NCBI GenBank assembly: GCA_043553855.1
Contig: CP121336.1
Span: 1,302,001-1,366,000, forward strand
Direction: 5' to 3'
DNA: 64,000 nucleotides
Origin: JAUIAS01 sp030425395
Lineage (GTDB): Bacteria; Pseudomonadota; Alphaproteobacteria; Rhodobacterales; Rhodobacteraceae
The notes beneath the pieces are model-generated. The model did not search any database and had not been told where the DNA came from. It was given only the letters and a program-made list of their open reading frames with translations. Both the position numbers and the translations under genes were made by a program. How positions within the stretch are numbered: the first letter of the stretch is position 1; each line of letters opens with the position of its first letter. This document shows positions 1 to 8,198 of this stretch, one piece after another.

Positions 1-1160
1 AGGATACACACGGCAGCAAGATATGCTGACCCAAGCACAAGAACACGGTTGACCACGTATTCGAGATACTCAGCCGTCCGCTTACCCGGACGGATGCCAG
101 GGATATAACCGTTCTGCTTTTTCAGGTTGTCGGCAACATCATCCACCTTGAACGCCACGTTGAAGGTATAGAAATAGGCAAAGAACACGATCATCAGGAC
201 AAAGAAGGCCAGATATAGCGGCTGACCCGGTCCGAAATACGCAAGCAGCGTAGACATCACCGGACCCGAGCTTTCGCCCGAAAAGGTGGAGATCGTGACC
301 GGCAACAACAACAGCGAAGACGCAAAGATCGCAGGGATCACGCCCGACGGATTGACCTTGACCGGCAGGTTGCTGGACCCGCCGTCATAGACCTTCATGC
401 CAACCTGACGGCGCGGATACTGGATGTGGATCTTGCGCAGGGCGCGCTCCATGAACACCACAAACGTAATTGTAGCGATCACCATTACGATCACCGCGAT
501 GATGATGGCCGGGCTCAGCGCGCCGGACCGGCCCGACGCAAAGAACTGCGCCAGCGCTGCGGGGACTTCGGCGATGATACCGACGAAGATGATCAGCGAG
601 ATACCGTTGCCGATGCCGCGTGCGGTGATTTGTTCACCCAGCCACATCAGGAACATCGTGCCGCCCACGAGGGTGATCATGCACGCCACGCGGAAATAAA
701 GGCCTGGATCATGGGCCAGATCACCCGCTTCCAGCGACACGGCAAGGCCATAGGCCTGCATCGTGGCAAGGGCCACAGTGCCATAGCGGGTATATTGGTT
801 GATCTTCTTGCGGCCTTGTTCGCCCTCTTTCTTGAGCTGTTCCAGCGAAGGAACCATGGCTGTCAGCAACTGAACGATGATCGACGCCGAGATGTAGGGC
901 ATGATGCCCAAGGCAAAAATGCCCATCCGCCCCAGCGCGCCGCCGGTGAACATCGACACCATGCCGGCGATGCCCTGCCCCGCCTGTTCGACAAATTCCC
1001 GCAGGGCAATGCCGTCGATACCGGGAACCGGGATAAACGTGCCCAGCCGGTATACGATCAGAAGCCCAAGCGTAAACAGGATGCGATTACGCAGGTCCGT
1101 CGCCTTGCCGAGAGCGGACCAGCTTGTGTTCGCCGCCATTTGTTCCGCTGCTGATACCAT
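1..1160 (-). CDS. secY: Preprotein translocase subunit SecY (3' end outside window)
   Basis: SecY is the channel-forming, ten-helix subunit of the SecYEG translocon in the inner membrane. About 386 codons are visible, beginning MVSAAEQMAANTS at the ATG complementary to 1158-1160, with successive hydrophobic segments and the family-typical N-terminal RNRILFTLGLL and VPGIDG stretches. The final roughly 60 residues lie beyond base 1, so the gene is partial only because of the window edge. It is the last spc gene here, 109 bp after rplO, and probably shares the rplO promoter. Identification is secure. Confidence 0.97.
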   Translation of the reverse strand, partial: MVSAAEQMAANTSWSALGKATDLRNRILFTLGLLIVYRLGTFIPVPGIDGIALREFVEQAGQGIAGMVSMFTGGALGRMGIFALGIMPYISASIIVQLLTAMVPSLEQLKKEGEQGRKKINQYTRYGTVALATMQAYGLAVSLEAGDLAHDPGLYFRVACMITLVGGTMFLMWLGEQITARGIGNGISLIIFVGIIAEVPAALAQFFASGRSGALSPAIIIAVIVMVIATITFVVFMERALRKIHIQYPRRQVGMKVYDGGSSNLPVKVNPSGVIPAIFASSLLLLPVTISTFSGESSGPVMSTLLAYFGPGQPLYLAFFVLMIVFFAYFYTFNVAFKVDDVADNLKKQNGYIPGIRPGKRTAEYLEYVVNRVLVLGSAYLAAVCI

Positions 1161-1183
1161 GAAAGAGGTCTCTCTTATGACAA

Positions 1184-1217
1184 CGCCGCCCGGAACCGTT
1201 TTCCGGCTCGGGCGGCG
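1184..1217. terminator. GC-rich hairpin between rplO and secY
   Basis: A perfect 9-bp arm (CGCCGCCCG with CGGGCGGCG) encloses a 16-base loop that can itself pair partly. No clean U-tract follows on either strand. On the minus strand it lies in the rplO-secY transcript and could be a weak attenuator or an RNA-processing or stability element rather than a true terminator. Confidence 0.4.
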
Positions 1218-1269
1218 TTTAGGGAAAACTGAGGATTATGTAGGCTGCATTGCCGCAGCCCACAACCCG

Positions 1270-1743
1270 TTACTCTGCCGCAGCCGCGGTTGTGACCGTG
1301 AGTGAACCGCCTGCCTTTTCGACAGCTTCAACCGCCGATTTGGACGCGCCGGTCACTTCGATGGTCAGCTTTGCGGTTACATCGCCCTTGGCGAGAACAC
1401 GAATGCCGTCCAGCTTGCGGCGCACCAGTCCGGACGCGACCAGCACGTCTTCTGTGATGGCGGCGGAGCCGTCCAGCTTGCCCGCCTCGACGAATTTCTG
1501 AATCAGGCCCAGGTTCACGACGGCAAATGCCTTGCGATTCGGCTTGTTAAAGCCACGCTTGGGCAGACGCTGATACAAAGGCATCTGGCCGCCTTCATAG
1601 CCATTGATCGCCACACCGGAGCGGGACTTCTGACCCTTGATACCACGGCCAGCCATCTTGCCCTTGCCGGAGCCGGGGCCGCGCGCTACGCGCTTTTTCT
1701 TGGCGTTTGCGCCGGGATTATCGCGCAGTTCATTGAGTTTCAT
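1270..1743 (-). CDS. rplO: 50S ribosomal protein L15
   Basis: L15 (uL15) is a late-assembly protein of the large subunit. The 157-residue product starts MKLNELRDNPGA and has the basic Gly/Lys-rich N-terminal tail (GPGSGKGKMAGRG, KGQKSRSG) and the GGQMPLYQRLPKRGF motif. The ATG at 1741-1743 is chosen because AAGGAG lies about 8 nt upstream; an in-frame extension to 1773 lacks family similarity. In most bacteria L15 directly follows rpmD. Here a gene on the opposite strand separates them, and rplO has its own promoter at 1839-1867. Confidence 0.98.
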   Translation of the reverse strand: MKLNELRDNPGANAKKKRVARGPGSGKGKMAGRGIKGQKSRSGVAINGYEGGQMPLYQRLPKRGFNKPNRKAFAVVNLGLIQKFVEAGKLDGSAAITEDVLVASGLVRRKLDGIRVLAKGDVTAKLTIEVTGASKSAVEAVEKAGGSLTVTTAAAAE

Positions 1744-1838
1744 TTCGCTTCTCCTTTGCCGGAATTGACCCATGAAGCGAAGGGATCAAACGCGGCTTTT
1801 TTCAGTTATCGAGTCGGACAATAGTCCGCCACCGGGCG

Positions 1839-1867
1839 CGTATAGACGCGAGAGCGGCACGACGCAA
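1839..1867 (-). promoter_or_regulatory. Sigma-70 promoter for rplO-secY
   Basis: On the minus strand TTGCGT is followed by a 17-bp spacer and TATACG. It points toward rplO, about 95 bp upstream of the start codon, and has the same design as the promoters before rpmC, rplB and rpsL. The last base of the -10 hexamer is G, not T. The promoter explains how rplO-secY is expressed after separation from rpmD. Confidence 0.72.
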
Positions 1868-1936
1868 GACCCAGCGACGCGCCACAAGGTCACTTGGTAT
1901 TTGACCGGGCGGTGTCCCCAGTGGCACCATCCCCCA

Positions 1937-2668
1937 ATGAAATCAAGATTTCGCCTCGCGTTGTCCGTGGCTCTCGTGTTGCACACGGCCCCGATGTCCG
2001 CCTTCGCGGCCTGCGCCGCAGACGCGATGGTTGTGTTTGACGGGTCCGCCTCCATGGCCGAAGTCGGGTTTGATCCAAGCCGCCCCACACGTATACAGGA
2101 TGCCCGGCTCGCGATGCGAGACGCGATGCCGGATATCGCGCCTTACAGACGGGTTGGCCTGCTTGTCTATGGGCCGGGTTCCGGCGATGCCTGTGGCAAT
2201 ATCGACCTTCGCTTTGCCCCGCGCGCCAATGCCGCTGACGACGTTATCTCCAACATCGACGCGCTCTCTCCCGCAGGGCTCACTCCACTGGCCGAAAGCG
2301 TGGCCCGTGCCGCCGAGACGCTGGATTACCGCAACAAACCGGGCGTTGTCGTGCTGGTAACAGATGGCAACGAAACCTGTGGCGGAAGGCCATGCGCGCT
2401 AGGGGACCGGCTGATGGCCAACAGCACAAATCTCACTGTGCACGTCATCGGTTTTAAGGTGCTGGTTGACTTCTTTAGCTGGGACAACCCCGAACAGCAG
2501 GACTACGGCGACGGCAAAACCGTTGCCAAATGCCTCGCTGATCGCACCGGAGGCATGTTTGTGTCCACAGAAACGGTGCAGGAGTTGGCAGACGCCCTGC
2601 GCCAAACGCTGGGGTGTGCATTGATCGGCCAAAGGAATGGCGCGGCGCAAGGACACCTCCCAACCTGA
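1937..2668 (+). CDS. Secreted von Willebrand factor type A domain protein
   Basis: The product is 243 residues with an N-terminal signal peptide (MKSRFRLALSVALVL, likely cleaved after AFA near residue 24), so it should be periplasmic or envelope-associated. A VWA domain follows with a complete MIDAS metal site: DGSAS (D35, S37, S39), GLTPLAES and VTDGNETC. VWA domains bind protein partners through a divalent cation; the partner is unknown. Several Cys residues may form disulfides. The start is set by the signal peptide; an open frame extends upstream to 1772 but there is no clear Shine-Dalgarno. The gene stands on the plus strand inside the spc operon, divergent from rplO and convergent with rpmD. 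Confidence 0.85.
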   Translation: MKSRFRLALSVALVLHTAPMSAFAACAADAMVVFDGSASMAEVGFDPSRPTRIQDARLAMRDAMPDIAPYRRVGLLVYGPGSGDACGNIDLRFAPRANAADDVISNIDALSPAGLTPLAESVARAAETLDYRNKPGVVVLVTDGNETCGGRPCALGDRLMANSTNLTVHVIGFKVLVDFFSWDNPEQQDYGDGKTVAKCLADRTGGMFVSTETVQELADALRQTLGCALIGQRNGAAQGHLPT

Positions 2669-2674
2669 CCCAGA

Positions 2675-2707
2675 CAAAAAAAACGCCTCGGCCAAGGCCG
2701 AGGCGTT
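2675..2707 (-). terminator. Intrinsic terminator after rpmD
   Basis: A 12-bp perfect arm (AACGCCTCGGCC with its complement) with a minimal AA loop is followed on the minus strand by eight Ts. It should end the rpmC-to-rpmD transcript before it runs antisense into the VWA gene. In the plus direction it lies just after the VWA stop, where its tail is weaker. Confidence 0.92.
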
Positions 2708-2733
2708 CAAAATCAAATCGCGTTTGGCGAAAG

Positions 2734-2922
2734 TCAGCCGCGCTCTTCAACGATCTCTACGAGATGCGGGATCTTGCGGATCATACCGCGAACAGAAGGC
2801 GTATCTTCCAGCTCACGGGTTTTGTGCATCTTGTTCAGACCCAGACCGATAAGGGTCTGGCGCTGCTTTTCGGGGCGACGGATCGGCGAGCCGATCTGTT
2901 TTACAACGATGGTCTTGGCCAT
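2734..2922 (-). CDS. rpmD: 50S ribosomal protein L30
   Basis: L30 (uL30) is a small large-subunit protein. The 62-residue product MAKTIVVKQIGSPIRRP... contains the typical L30 core (QRQTLIGLGLNKM, VRGMIRKIPHLVEI) and has normal family length. It starts 3 bp after rpsE stops, so it is translationally linked to S5. It is the last gene of the middle spc block; the strong terminator at 2675-2707 follows. Confidence 0.97.
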   Translation of the reverse strand: MAKTIVVKQIGSPIRRPEKQRQTLIGLGLNKMHKTRELEDTPSVRGMIRKIPHLVEIVEERG

Positions 2923-2925
2923 GGA

Positions 2926-3507
2926 TCAAGCCTCCTCGGCAACCTGCGTGGATTCCGCCGGGGCGTCCTCACGCTTGGGAAGAATATCGGCAACTTTCTT
3001 GCCACGACGCTGTGCGACAGACCGCGGCGACTGCTCTTTCTTGAGACCGTCGATTGTTGCGCGGATCATGTTGTAAGGGTTCTGGGAACCCAAGGACTTG
3101 GCAACAACGTCCTTGATGCCGAGCATTTCGAACACGGCGCGCATCGGACCACCTGCGATGATCCCGGTACCTTCCGGTGCGGTGCGCATGACAACCTTGC
3201 CTGCGCCGTGACGGCCGGACATGTCGTGATGCAGCGTGCGGCCTTCGCGCAGCTGAACGCGGATCATCTGACGCTTGGCCTGTTCGGTGGCCTTGCGGAT
3301 TGCCTCGGGCACTTCTTTCGCCTTGCCTTTGCCAAAGCCGACGCGACCTTTCTGGTCACCGACAACGACAAGCGCGGCAAAGCCAAAGCGCTTACCACCT
3401 TTTACGGTTTTCGAAACACGGTTGATCGCAACAAGACGATCGGCGAATTCCGGCGTTGAATCTTCGCGATCGCGGCGATTCCCCCGGCGGTTTTCACGTT
3501 CTGCCAT
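2926..3507 (-). CDS. rpsE: 30S ribosomal protein S5
   Basis: S5 (uS5) lies at the mRNA entry side of the small subunit and contributes to decoding accuracy. The 193-residue product has the N-terminal dsRNA-binding-like domain (RLVAINRVSKTVKGGKRF, GDQKGRVGFGKGKAKEV) and the C-terminal domain (APEGTGIIAGGPMRAVFE, NPYNMIRATIDGL). Both tails are charged and extended, as is common in alphaproteobacteria. It is followed at 3 bp by rpmD and preceded by an unusually long 173-bp gap after rplR with no evident gene. Confidence 0.98.
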   Translation of the reverse strand: MAERENRRGNRRDREDSTPEFADRLVAINRVSKTVKGGKRFGFAALVVVGDQKGRVGFGKGKAKEVPEAIRKATEQAKRQMIRVQLREGRTLHHDMSGRHGAGKVVMRTAPEGTGIIAGGPMRAVFEMLGIKDVVAKSLGSQNPYNMIRATIDGLKKEQSPRSVAQRRGKKVADILPKREDAPAESTQVAEEA

Positions 3508-3680
3508 TAGGCATTCCTTTTAACGGTGGCGCAAAGCGCCAATTCTAGCAATCCAGGTGCCTGAACACAGGGCCAAACACGGCCCCAAGGCCCGGATCAT
3601 CGAGGCGTTTCCGCCTGCACGACAGGGTGCGCCCGACGGGCACACCCCAAGAGCGATGCACAGAGCCTGTGCACCCTTGC

Positions 3681-4040
3681 TCAGATTTTCAGACCGCCTT
3701 CGCGTGCCGCGTCGGCGATAGCCTTCACTTTGCCGTGGAAGAGGAAACCACCACGGTCGAAGTATGCTTCTTCCACACCGGCCTTCTTTGCGCGTTCGGC
3801 AATCGCCTCGCCCACCTTGGTGGCCGCTGCGATGTTGTTTTTGCCGACGACGCCAAGCGCCTTCTCCATTGTGGAGGCGGAGGCAAGGGTCACACCGCGA
3901 ACATCGTCGATCAACTGGACCGAAATGTTCTTGTTCGAGCGATGCACGCTGAGCCGCGGACGACCTGCGTTGACCTTGCGAAGCTTGTTCCGGACGCGCA
4001 GGCGGCGCTTCAGAAACAGTGTACGTTTGCTGTTTGCCAT
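3681..4040 (-). CDS. rplR: 50S ribosomal protein L18
   Basis: L18 (uL18) binds 5S rRNA in the central protuberance. The product is 119 residues, MANSKRTLFLKRRLRVRNKLRK..., with the 5S-binding basic N-terminus, RPRLSVHRSNKNI, and the C-terminal YFDRGGFLFHGKVKAIADAARE signature. The ATG at 4038-4040 is chosen by family length; an open frame continuing upstream runs into rplF and has no L18 similarity. It follows rplF by 11 bp. Confidence 0.98.
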   Translation of the reverse strand: MANSKRTLFLKRRLRVRNKLRKVNAGRPRLSVHRSNKNISVQLIDDVRGVTLASASTMEKALGVVGKNNIAAATKVGEAIAERAKKAGVEEAYFDRGGFLFHGKVKAIADAAREGGLKI

Positions 4041-4051
4041 TTTGCTGGACC

Positions 4052-4585
4052 TTACTTCTTCTTGCCTTCCTTGCGGAAGATATACTCGTTCTTGTAGCGG
4101 ATACCTTTGCCCTTGTAGGGTTCGGGTGCGCGCCACGCACGGATTTCCGACGCGACCTGGCCAACTTGCTGCTGGTCCATGCCTTCGATGACGATCTCGG
4201 TCTGCTTGGGTGCCGTGACAGTCACACCTTCCGGTGCAACATATTCAACGTCGTGGCTGAGGCCGAGGTTCAGTTTCAGCGTATTGCCCTGCATCTGGGC
4301 GCGGTAACCAACACCCTGGATTTCCAGCTCTTTCTTAAAGCCGGTGGTCACACCGGTGACGAGGTTCGCCACCATTGTGCGGGACATACCCCACTGCTGC
4401 AGCGCCCGCTTGGACTTGCCGCGCGGGTTCACCTGAACGCTGTTGCCATCAATGGTGATCGTGACATCATCGGTTGCGGTGAAGCTGCGGGTGCCTTTCG
4501 GCCCCTTCACTTCGATGGTCTGGCCCGACATGCTGGCGCTTACGCCACCAGGCAGTTCGACGGGCTTTTTGCCAATACGAGACAT
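4052..4585 (-). CDS. rplF: 50S ribosomal protein L6
   Basis: L6 (uL6) sits near the GTPase-associated centre and the sarcin-ricin loop. The 177-residue product has two repeated alpha/beta domains, SRIGKKPVELP at the start, and the C-terminal signature PEPYKGKGIRYKNE followed by a Lys-rich tail. It has normal family length, with 14 bp to rpsH and 11 bp to rplR. Confidence 0.98.
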   Translation of the reverse strand: MSRIGKKPVELPGGVSASMSGQTIEVKGPKGTRSFTATDDVTITIDGNSVQVNPRGKSKRALQQWGMSRTMVANLVTGVTTGFKKELEIQGVGYRAQMQGNTLKLNLGLSHDVEYVAPEGVTVTAPKQTEIVIEGMDQQQVGQVASEIRAWRAPEPYKGKGIRYKNEYIFRKEGKKK

Positions 4586-4599
4586 GTTTCAGACCCTCC

Positions 4600-4992
4600 T
4601 TAGAAGACGGTGCAAAGCACTTCGCCGCCCACGTTGGCCGCCCGTGCATTTGCATCCGACATCACGCCCTGAGGCGTGGAGACAATCGACACACCCAGGC
4701 CCTGACGAACCGTGGGGATATCCTTGACGCCCATGTACACACGGCGGCCGGGTTTGGAGACCCGCTTGAGCTCGCGGATCACGGGCTCGCCTTCGTAGTA
4801 CTTGAGGCTGATTTCAATTGCGGGATGGCCGTTGGCACCGGTGGTTGCTTCGTAACCCCGGATGTAACCTTCCTGCTGCAGCACATCCAGAACCCAAGCG
4901 CGAAGCTTGGAAGCCGGGGTGGCTACGGTGGACTTACCGCGCATCTGTGCGTTGCGGATGCGGGTGAGCATATCGCCGATAGGATCGTTCAT
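4600..4992 (-). CDS. rpsH: 30S ribosomal protein S8
   Basis: S8 (uS8) nucleates assembly of the 30S platform and, in Escherichia coli, represses the spc operon by binding near the rplE start. The 130-residue product begins MNDPIGDMLTRIRNAQMRGK and ends with the conserved GGEVLCTVF motif. Length and ends match the family. Confidence 0.98.
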   Translation of the reverse strand: MNDPIGDMLTRIRNAQMRGKSTVATPASKLRAWVLDVLQQEGYIRGYEATTGANGHPAIEISLKYYEGEPVIRELKRVSKPGRRVYMGVKDIPTVRQGLGVSIVSTPQGVMSDANARAANVGGEVLCTVF

Positions 4993-5004
4993 CGTCGTCT
5001 CTCC

Positions 5005-5310
5005 TTACCAGCTCGATTTCACCAGACCGGGGATCTGGCCGTTCGAGCCAAGTTCCCGCAGTGCGATACGCGACATTTTCAGCTTGCGATAATAGGCGTG
5101 CGGACGCCCCGTCAGCTGACAGCGATTGTGGAGCCGGGTGGGCGAGCTGTTGCGCGGCAGTTTTGCCAGCTTCAGGCGTGCCTTGAAGCGCTCTTCCATC
5201 GGGCGGCTTTCGTCATTCGCGATTTCCTTCAGCGCGGCACGCTTGTCGGCATACTGCTCGACCAGGCGCTGGCGCTTCTTCTCGCGTTCGATCATGGATT
5301 TTTTGGCCAT
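5005..5310 (-). CDS. rpsN: 30S ribosomal protein S14 (zinc-independent type)
   Basis: S14 (uS14) lies in the head of the small subunit. The 101-residue length and a single Cys in the LTGRPHAYYRKLKMSR region show the long type that does not bind zinc, rather than the short CxxC-containing paralogue induced by zinc starvation. The gene lies 20 bp after rplE and 12 bp before rpsH. Confidence 0.98.
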   Translation of the reverse strand: MAKKSMIEREKKRQRLVEQYADKRAALKEIANDESRPMEERFKARLKLAKLPRNSSPTRLHNRCQLTGRPHAYYRKLKMSRIALRELGSNGQIPGLVKSSW

Positions 5311-5330
5311 AAGTCTCTCTCCCCTCGGCG

Positions 5331-5894
5331 TCAGCTGTTGAAGGGCATGTTGAAATGCTTCAACAGCGCCTTGGCTTCAGCGTCGGTATTCGCCGTGGTG
5401 GCGATGATGATGTCCATGCCCCAGACTTCATCGACCTTGTCGAAGTCGATCTCGGGGAACACGATGTGCTCTTTCATGCCCATGGCATAGTTGCCACGTC
5501 CATCAAAGCTGGTGCCCGGAACGCCGCGGAAGTCGCGGATACGGGGCATTGCAATCGTGACAAGACGATCAAGGAATTCATACATGCGGTCACCGCGCAG
5601 GGTCACCTTGGCACCAAGCGGCATGTCCTCACGGACGCGGAAGCCAGCGATCGACTTCTTTGCTTTGGTGGTCAGGGCTTTCTGGCCAGCGATTGCAGTC
5701 AGATCCTCAACGGCGGACTTGGCTTTCTTGCTGTCACGGACGGCTTCTGCGCCACAACCGATGTTCAGAACGATCTTGTCCAGCTTGGGGATCATCATTT
5801 CGTTCTTGTAGCCGAACTCTTCCATGAGAGCGGCACGGATGCGATTGCGATAGTCGGCCTTGAGACGCGGGGTATAGGTTGCAGTATCAAGCAT
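5331..5894 (-). CDS. rplE: 50S ribosomal protein L5
   Basis: L5 (uL5) binds 5S rRNA and bridges to the small subunit head. The 187-residue product contains the canonical IPKLDKIVLNIGCG, TGQK-like AGQKALTTKAKKSIAGF and DRLVTIAMPRIRDFRG motifs. Its start overlaps the end of rplX by 8 bp, a tight coupling usual in this operon. Confidence 0.98.
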   Translation of the reverse strand: MLDTATYTPRLKADYRNRIRAALMEEFGYKNEMMIPKLDKIVLNIGCGAEAVRDSKKAKSAVEDLTAIAGQKALTTKAKKSIAGFRVREDMPLGAKVTLRGDRMYEFLDRLVTIAMPRIRDFRGVPGTSFDGRGNYAMGMKEHIVFPEIDFDKVDEVWGMDIIIATTANTDAEAKALLKHFNMPFNS

Positions 5895-6198
5895 CGATCA
5901 CGTCCCCCGTGGTCTTGGCGAAACGCACCTTCTTGTCGTCTTCCATGCGGAAGCCAACGCGGGTCGGTTTGCCGTTTGCGTCGAGCAGAGCGAGGTTGCT
6001 CAGATTGATGGGCATCGCCTTGGGGATGCGTCCACCTTGCTCGGTCTGGCTTTGACGGGTGTGGCGGATCGCCATGTTGATGCCTTCAACGACGGCCTTG
6101 CCGGCCTTGGGGTCGACGGAAACGATCGTGCCGTCCTTGCCCTTGTCCTTGCCGGTCAACACGATGACCTTGTCGCCTTTGCGGAGCTTAGCAGCCAT
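5887..6198 (-). CDS. rplX: 50S ribosomal protein L24
   Basis: L24 (uL24) is an assembly-initiator protein near the peptide exit tunnel. The 103-residue product has the KOW motif at the N-terminus (LRKGDKVIVLTGKDKGKDGTI) and the GINMAIRHTRQSQTEQGG segment. Its ATG overlaps the rplN stop by one base (TAATG), suggesting translational coupling. Confidence 0.98.
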   Translation of the reverse strand: MAAKLRKGDKVIVLTGKDKGKDGTIVSVDPKAGKAVVEGINMAIRHTRQSQTEQGGRIPKAMPINLSNLALLDANGKPTRVGFRMEDDKKVRFAKTTGDVIDA

Positions 6199-6566
6199 TA
6201 CAGCACCTCCGGAGCAAGCGAGATGATCTTCATGAAGTTCTTGCCGCGAAGTTCGCGAACAACAGGCCCAAAGATACGGGTGCCAACGGGTTCGTTGTTG
6301 TTGTTCAGGATTACGGCGGCATTGCGATCAAAGCGGATCGCGGTGCCGTCTTCACGACGGACTTCCTTGGCGGTGCGCACGACGACGGCCTTGCGGACGT
6401 CACCTTTCTTCACGCGGCCGCGCGGAATGGCTTCCTTGACCGAGACGACAATGATGTCGCCAACGGATGCGTACTTACGCTTGGAACCACCCAGGACCTT
6501 GATGCACTGCACCCGGCGAGCGCCGGAGTTGTCAGCGACATCCAGATTGGTCTGCATCTGGATCAT
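6198..6566 (-). CDS. rplN: 50S ribosomal protein L14
   Basis: L14 (uL14) forms an intersubunit bridge and is the docking site for silencing factor RsfS. The 122-residue product begins MIQMQTNLDVADNSGAR and contains the signature GDIIVVSVKEAIPRGRVKKG and the RFDRNAAVILNN segment. Full length, within the rpmC-to-rpmD transcription block. Confidence 0.98.
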   Translation of the reverse strand: MIQMQTNLDVADNSGARRVQCIKVLGGSKRKYASVGDIIVVSVKEAIPRGRVKKGDVRKAVVVRTAKEVRREDGTAIRFDRNAAVILNNNNEPVGTRIFGPVVRELRGKNFMKIISLAPEVL

Positions 6567-6642
6567 GTGGTTTCTCCCGACCTGTGGGGGCTGTTCTTGT
6601 TAGATCCCCCAGGGTTTCGATTAACCGGACTGTGTCCCAGGC

Positions 6643-6873
6643 TTATGCCTGAACCACTTCCCAGCGTTTGGTTTTGGACTTGGGCGCGCATTCGATGATG
6701 CGGACCGCGTCCCCCACCTTGAAGGTGTTGTTCTCGTCATGCGCCCGGTACTTTTTGGATTTCCGGATCGTTTTCTTGAGAACGGGGTGGGTAAAGCGAC
6801 GCTCGACCGAAACGGTTACGGTCTGGGCGTTGGCGTCAGAGGTCACAACCCCCGATAGGATACGTTTGGGCAT
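6643..6873 (-). CDS. rpsQ: 30S ribosomal protein S17
   Basis: S17 (uS17) is an OB-fold primary rRNA-binding protein of the small subunit. The 76-residue product MPKRILSGVVTSDANAQTVTVSVERRFTH... carries the C-terminal FKVGDAVRIIECAPKSKTKRW motif. It lies 11 bp after rpmC and 76 bp before rplN. Confidence 0.97.
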   Translation of the reverse strand: MPKRILSGVVTSDANAQTVTVSVERRFTHPVLKKTIRKSKKYRAHDENNTFKVGDAVRIIECAPKSKTKRWEVVQA

Positions 6874-6884
6874 CTTGGGGCTCC

Positions 6885-7085
6885 TTACTCTGCTGCCGCA
6901 GCGGCTTTTTCGTTCAACACGGTGTTCACGCGCGCGACGTCACGGCGCACCGTGCGCATACGCGCGGTGGCTTCCATCTGGCCGGTGGCTTGCTGGAAAC
7001 GCAGGTTGAAAGCTTCTTTCTTGAGTTGGGTCAGGTCCTCACGGAGCTGATCCGGCGTTTTTTCACGCAGTTCTTTGGCGTTCAT
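6885..7085 (-). CDS. rpmC: 50S ribosomal protein L29
   Basis: L29 (uL29) lies at the peptide exit site, part of the docking area for SRP and trigger factor. The 66-residue product MNAKELREKTPDQLREDL... has the helical hairpin and the FNLRFQQATGQ signature. A strong Shine-Dalgarno (GGAAAGGAAGAGG) precedes the ATG. In the ancestral operon rpmC directly follows rplP; here an oxygenase gene and a new promoter lie between them, so rpmC is first in its transcript. Confidence 0.97.
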   Translation of the reverse strand: MNAKELREKTPDQLREDLTQLKKEAFNLRFQQATGQMEATARMRTVRRDVARVNTVLNEKAAAAAE

Positions 7086-7546
7086 CGCCTCTTCCTTTCC
7101 ACATCACCAGACGGCCCCTTTCACATCATGTGGCGGGTCACCGTGATTCTGGTGGAGTCCATGAATGAAGTGGGCGTATAGGCGCGTTCCGACCCGATGG
7201 CAAGGATAAACCCTGCAACAGTTTCCCCGGCCGTTTCGCACAGAATATTCCAGCCTTCTGATACAACGTTCTTACCTATTAACGCTGTATTTCGTTGCCT
7301 GCCTTTTTTGATCTCCACTGGAGACCGGCTTGGAGCTTGTTGGGATGATGCCCCTGTTTGAATTGTCTATGGACCACATCGCGACCGGAATATTCTAAGA
7401 CATCCCCGTGCAAGGCCGGACCGCAGATACCAGCCACACAACTCTCCCCCGAACAAACGCAGGCAACCACCGGGATCGTCGGGGACCGGTTGTCGGATGA
7501 GGTGACAACAGGTCTGTCAGTCAGCACATCCCGACTCTGGCTCAGC
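7086..7546. other. 461-bp non-coding interval upstream of rpmC
   Basis: This interval separates the oxygenase stop codon from the rpmC start. It contains the rpmC promoter at 7175-7203 and a short hairpin (GTTGTC/GACAAC around 7490-7510) without a U-tract. Small open frames exist on both strands (for example 7121-7318 and 7279-7527 on the minus strand), but none shows family similarity or a convincing Shine-Dalgarno. The roughly 90-nt leader before rpmC may host regulation of the middle spc block. Confidence 0.6.
7175..7203 (-). promoter_or_regulatory. Sigma-70 promoter for rpmC-rpmD block
   Basis: TTGCCA, a 17-bp spacer and TATACG on the minus strand point to rpmC about 90 bp downstream. 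It shares the same TATACG -10, without T at -7, with the rplO and rpsL promoters. It accounts for expression of ten ribosomal protein genes after the break behind rplP. Confidence 0.75.
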
Positions 7547-8167
7547 TTACTCCCAGCGGTAGTTGAAGCTGACGCTGATCCGGTCGAATTCTGACATGTT
7601 CATGGGAACCTCGTGGCGCAGCCAGCTTTCCCAGAGCAGCACGTCACCGACCTTGGGTGCACGATAGACAAAGGTGCGCATTTCCTCGCGGGCGTCCTTG
7701 TTGCGGGCCGGTGCCGCCATCAGGCGTCCCGAACGCGGGTCTTCCAGCTTGAGCGCGCTCGCCCCATCGGGCATCGCCACATAAGTCGTGCCGGAAATGA
7801 CGGAATGCGGGTGCAGGTGACTGGAATGCATTCCACCTTCGGGCAGGATATTGATCCAGATATCTTCAAGCACCAGGGCGCGTTCTTCGAGATTGAATTC
7901 CAGATCCTTGGCAAACGCGGCGACATGCGCGTCCAACGATTTCACAAGATCAGCAAAAATCGGAAACCGCCAAGGGAGATCGGTCAGCGACGCATAAGAC
8001 GTGTATCCGGGATATCCTTCGGTTTCGCACCATTCCTGACCGGCTTCGTCATCTTCGGCGACAGAATAACAAGACGCCTCCAACTCATCAGTATCAATTT
8101 TCGGGCCGTGTTCGGACAGCGCAGCGCGATAGAGGCGGGTCACAAAGAGGGAATCAATCTGGGGCAT
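7547..8167 (-). CDS. Putative Fe(II)/2-oxoglutarate oxygenase (TIGR02466-like family)
   Basis: The 206-residue protein resembles a family of predicted 2OG-Fe(II) oxygenases (TIGR02466, 2OG-FeII_Oxy_5). Visible features are a double-stranded beta-helix core, a His-rich first metal motif HSSHLHPHSVISGTTYV (residues 114-130), an acidic LEDPR (141-145), and a distal WLRHEVP (H185) followed ten residues later by FDRISVSFN with R196 as likely 2OG anchor. The substrate is unknown. The gene lies directly downstream of rplP on the same strand, after a terminator, and before the rpmC promoter. Upstream of the ATG there is no Shine-Dalgarno; a TATGAC lies only 5 nt before it, so the message could be leaderless. 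Fold assignment is fairly sure; the biological role is not. Confidence 0.78.
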   Translation of the reverse strand: MPQIDSLFVTRLYRAALSEHGPKIDTDELEASCYSVAEDDEAGQEWCETEGYPGYTSYASLTDLPWRFPIFADLVKSLDAHVAAFAKDLEFNLEERALVLEDIWINILPEGGMHSSHLHPHSVISGTTYVAMPDGASALKLEDPRSGRLMAAPARNKDAREEMRTFVYRAPKVGDVLLWESWLRHEVPMNMSEFDRISVSFNYRWE

Positions 8168-8198
8168 GGCGCGTCATAGCCTGAACTGGAGCAACGCA

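Noticed and set aside
7121..7527. Two small minus-strand frames (65 and 82 codons) between rpmC and the oxygenase gene
   Set aside because: No recognisable family and no Shine-Dalgarno, and one frame lies across the rpmC promoter. They look like chance frames.
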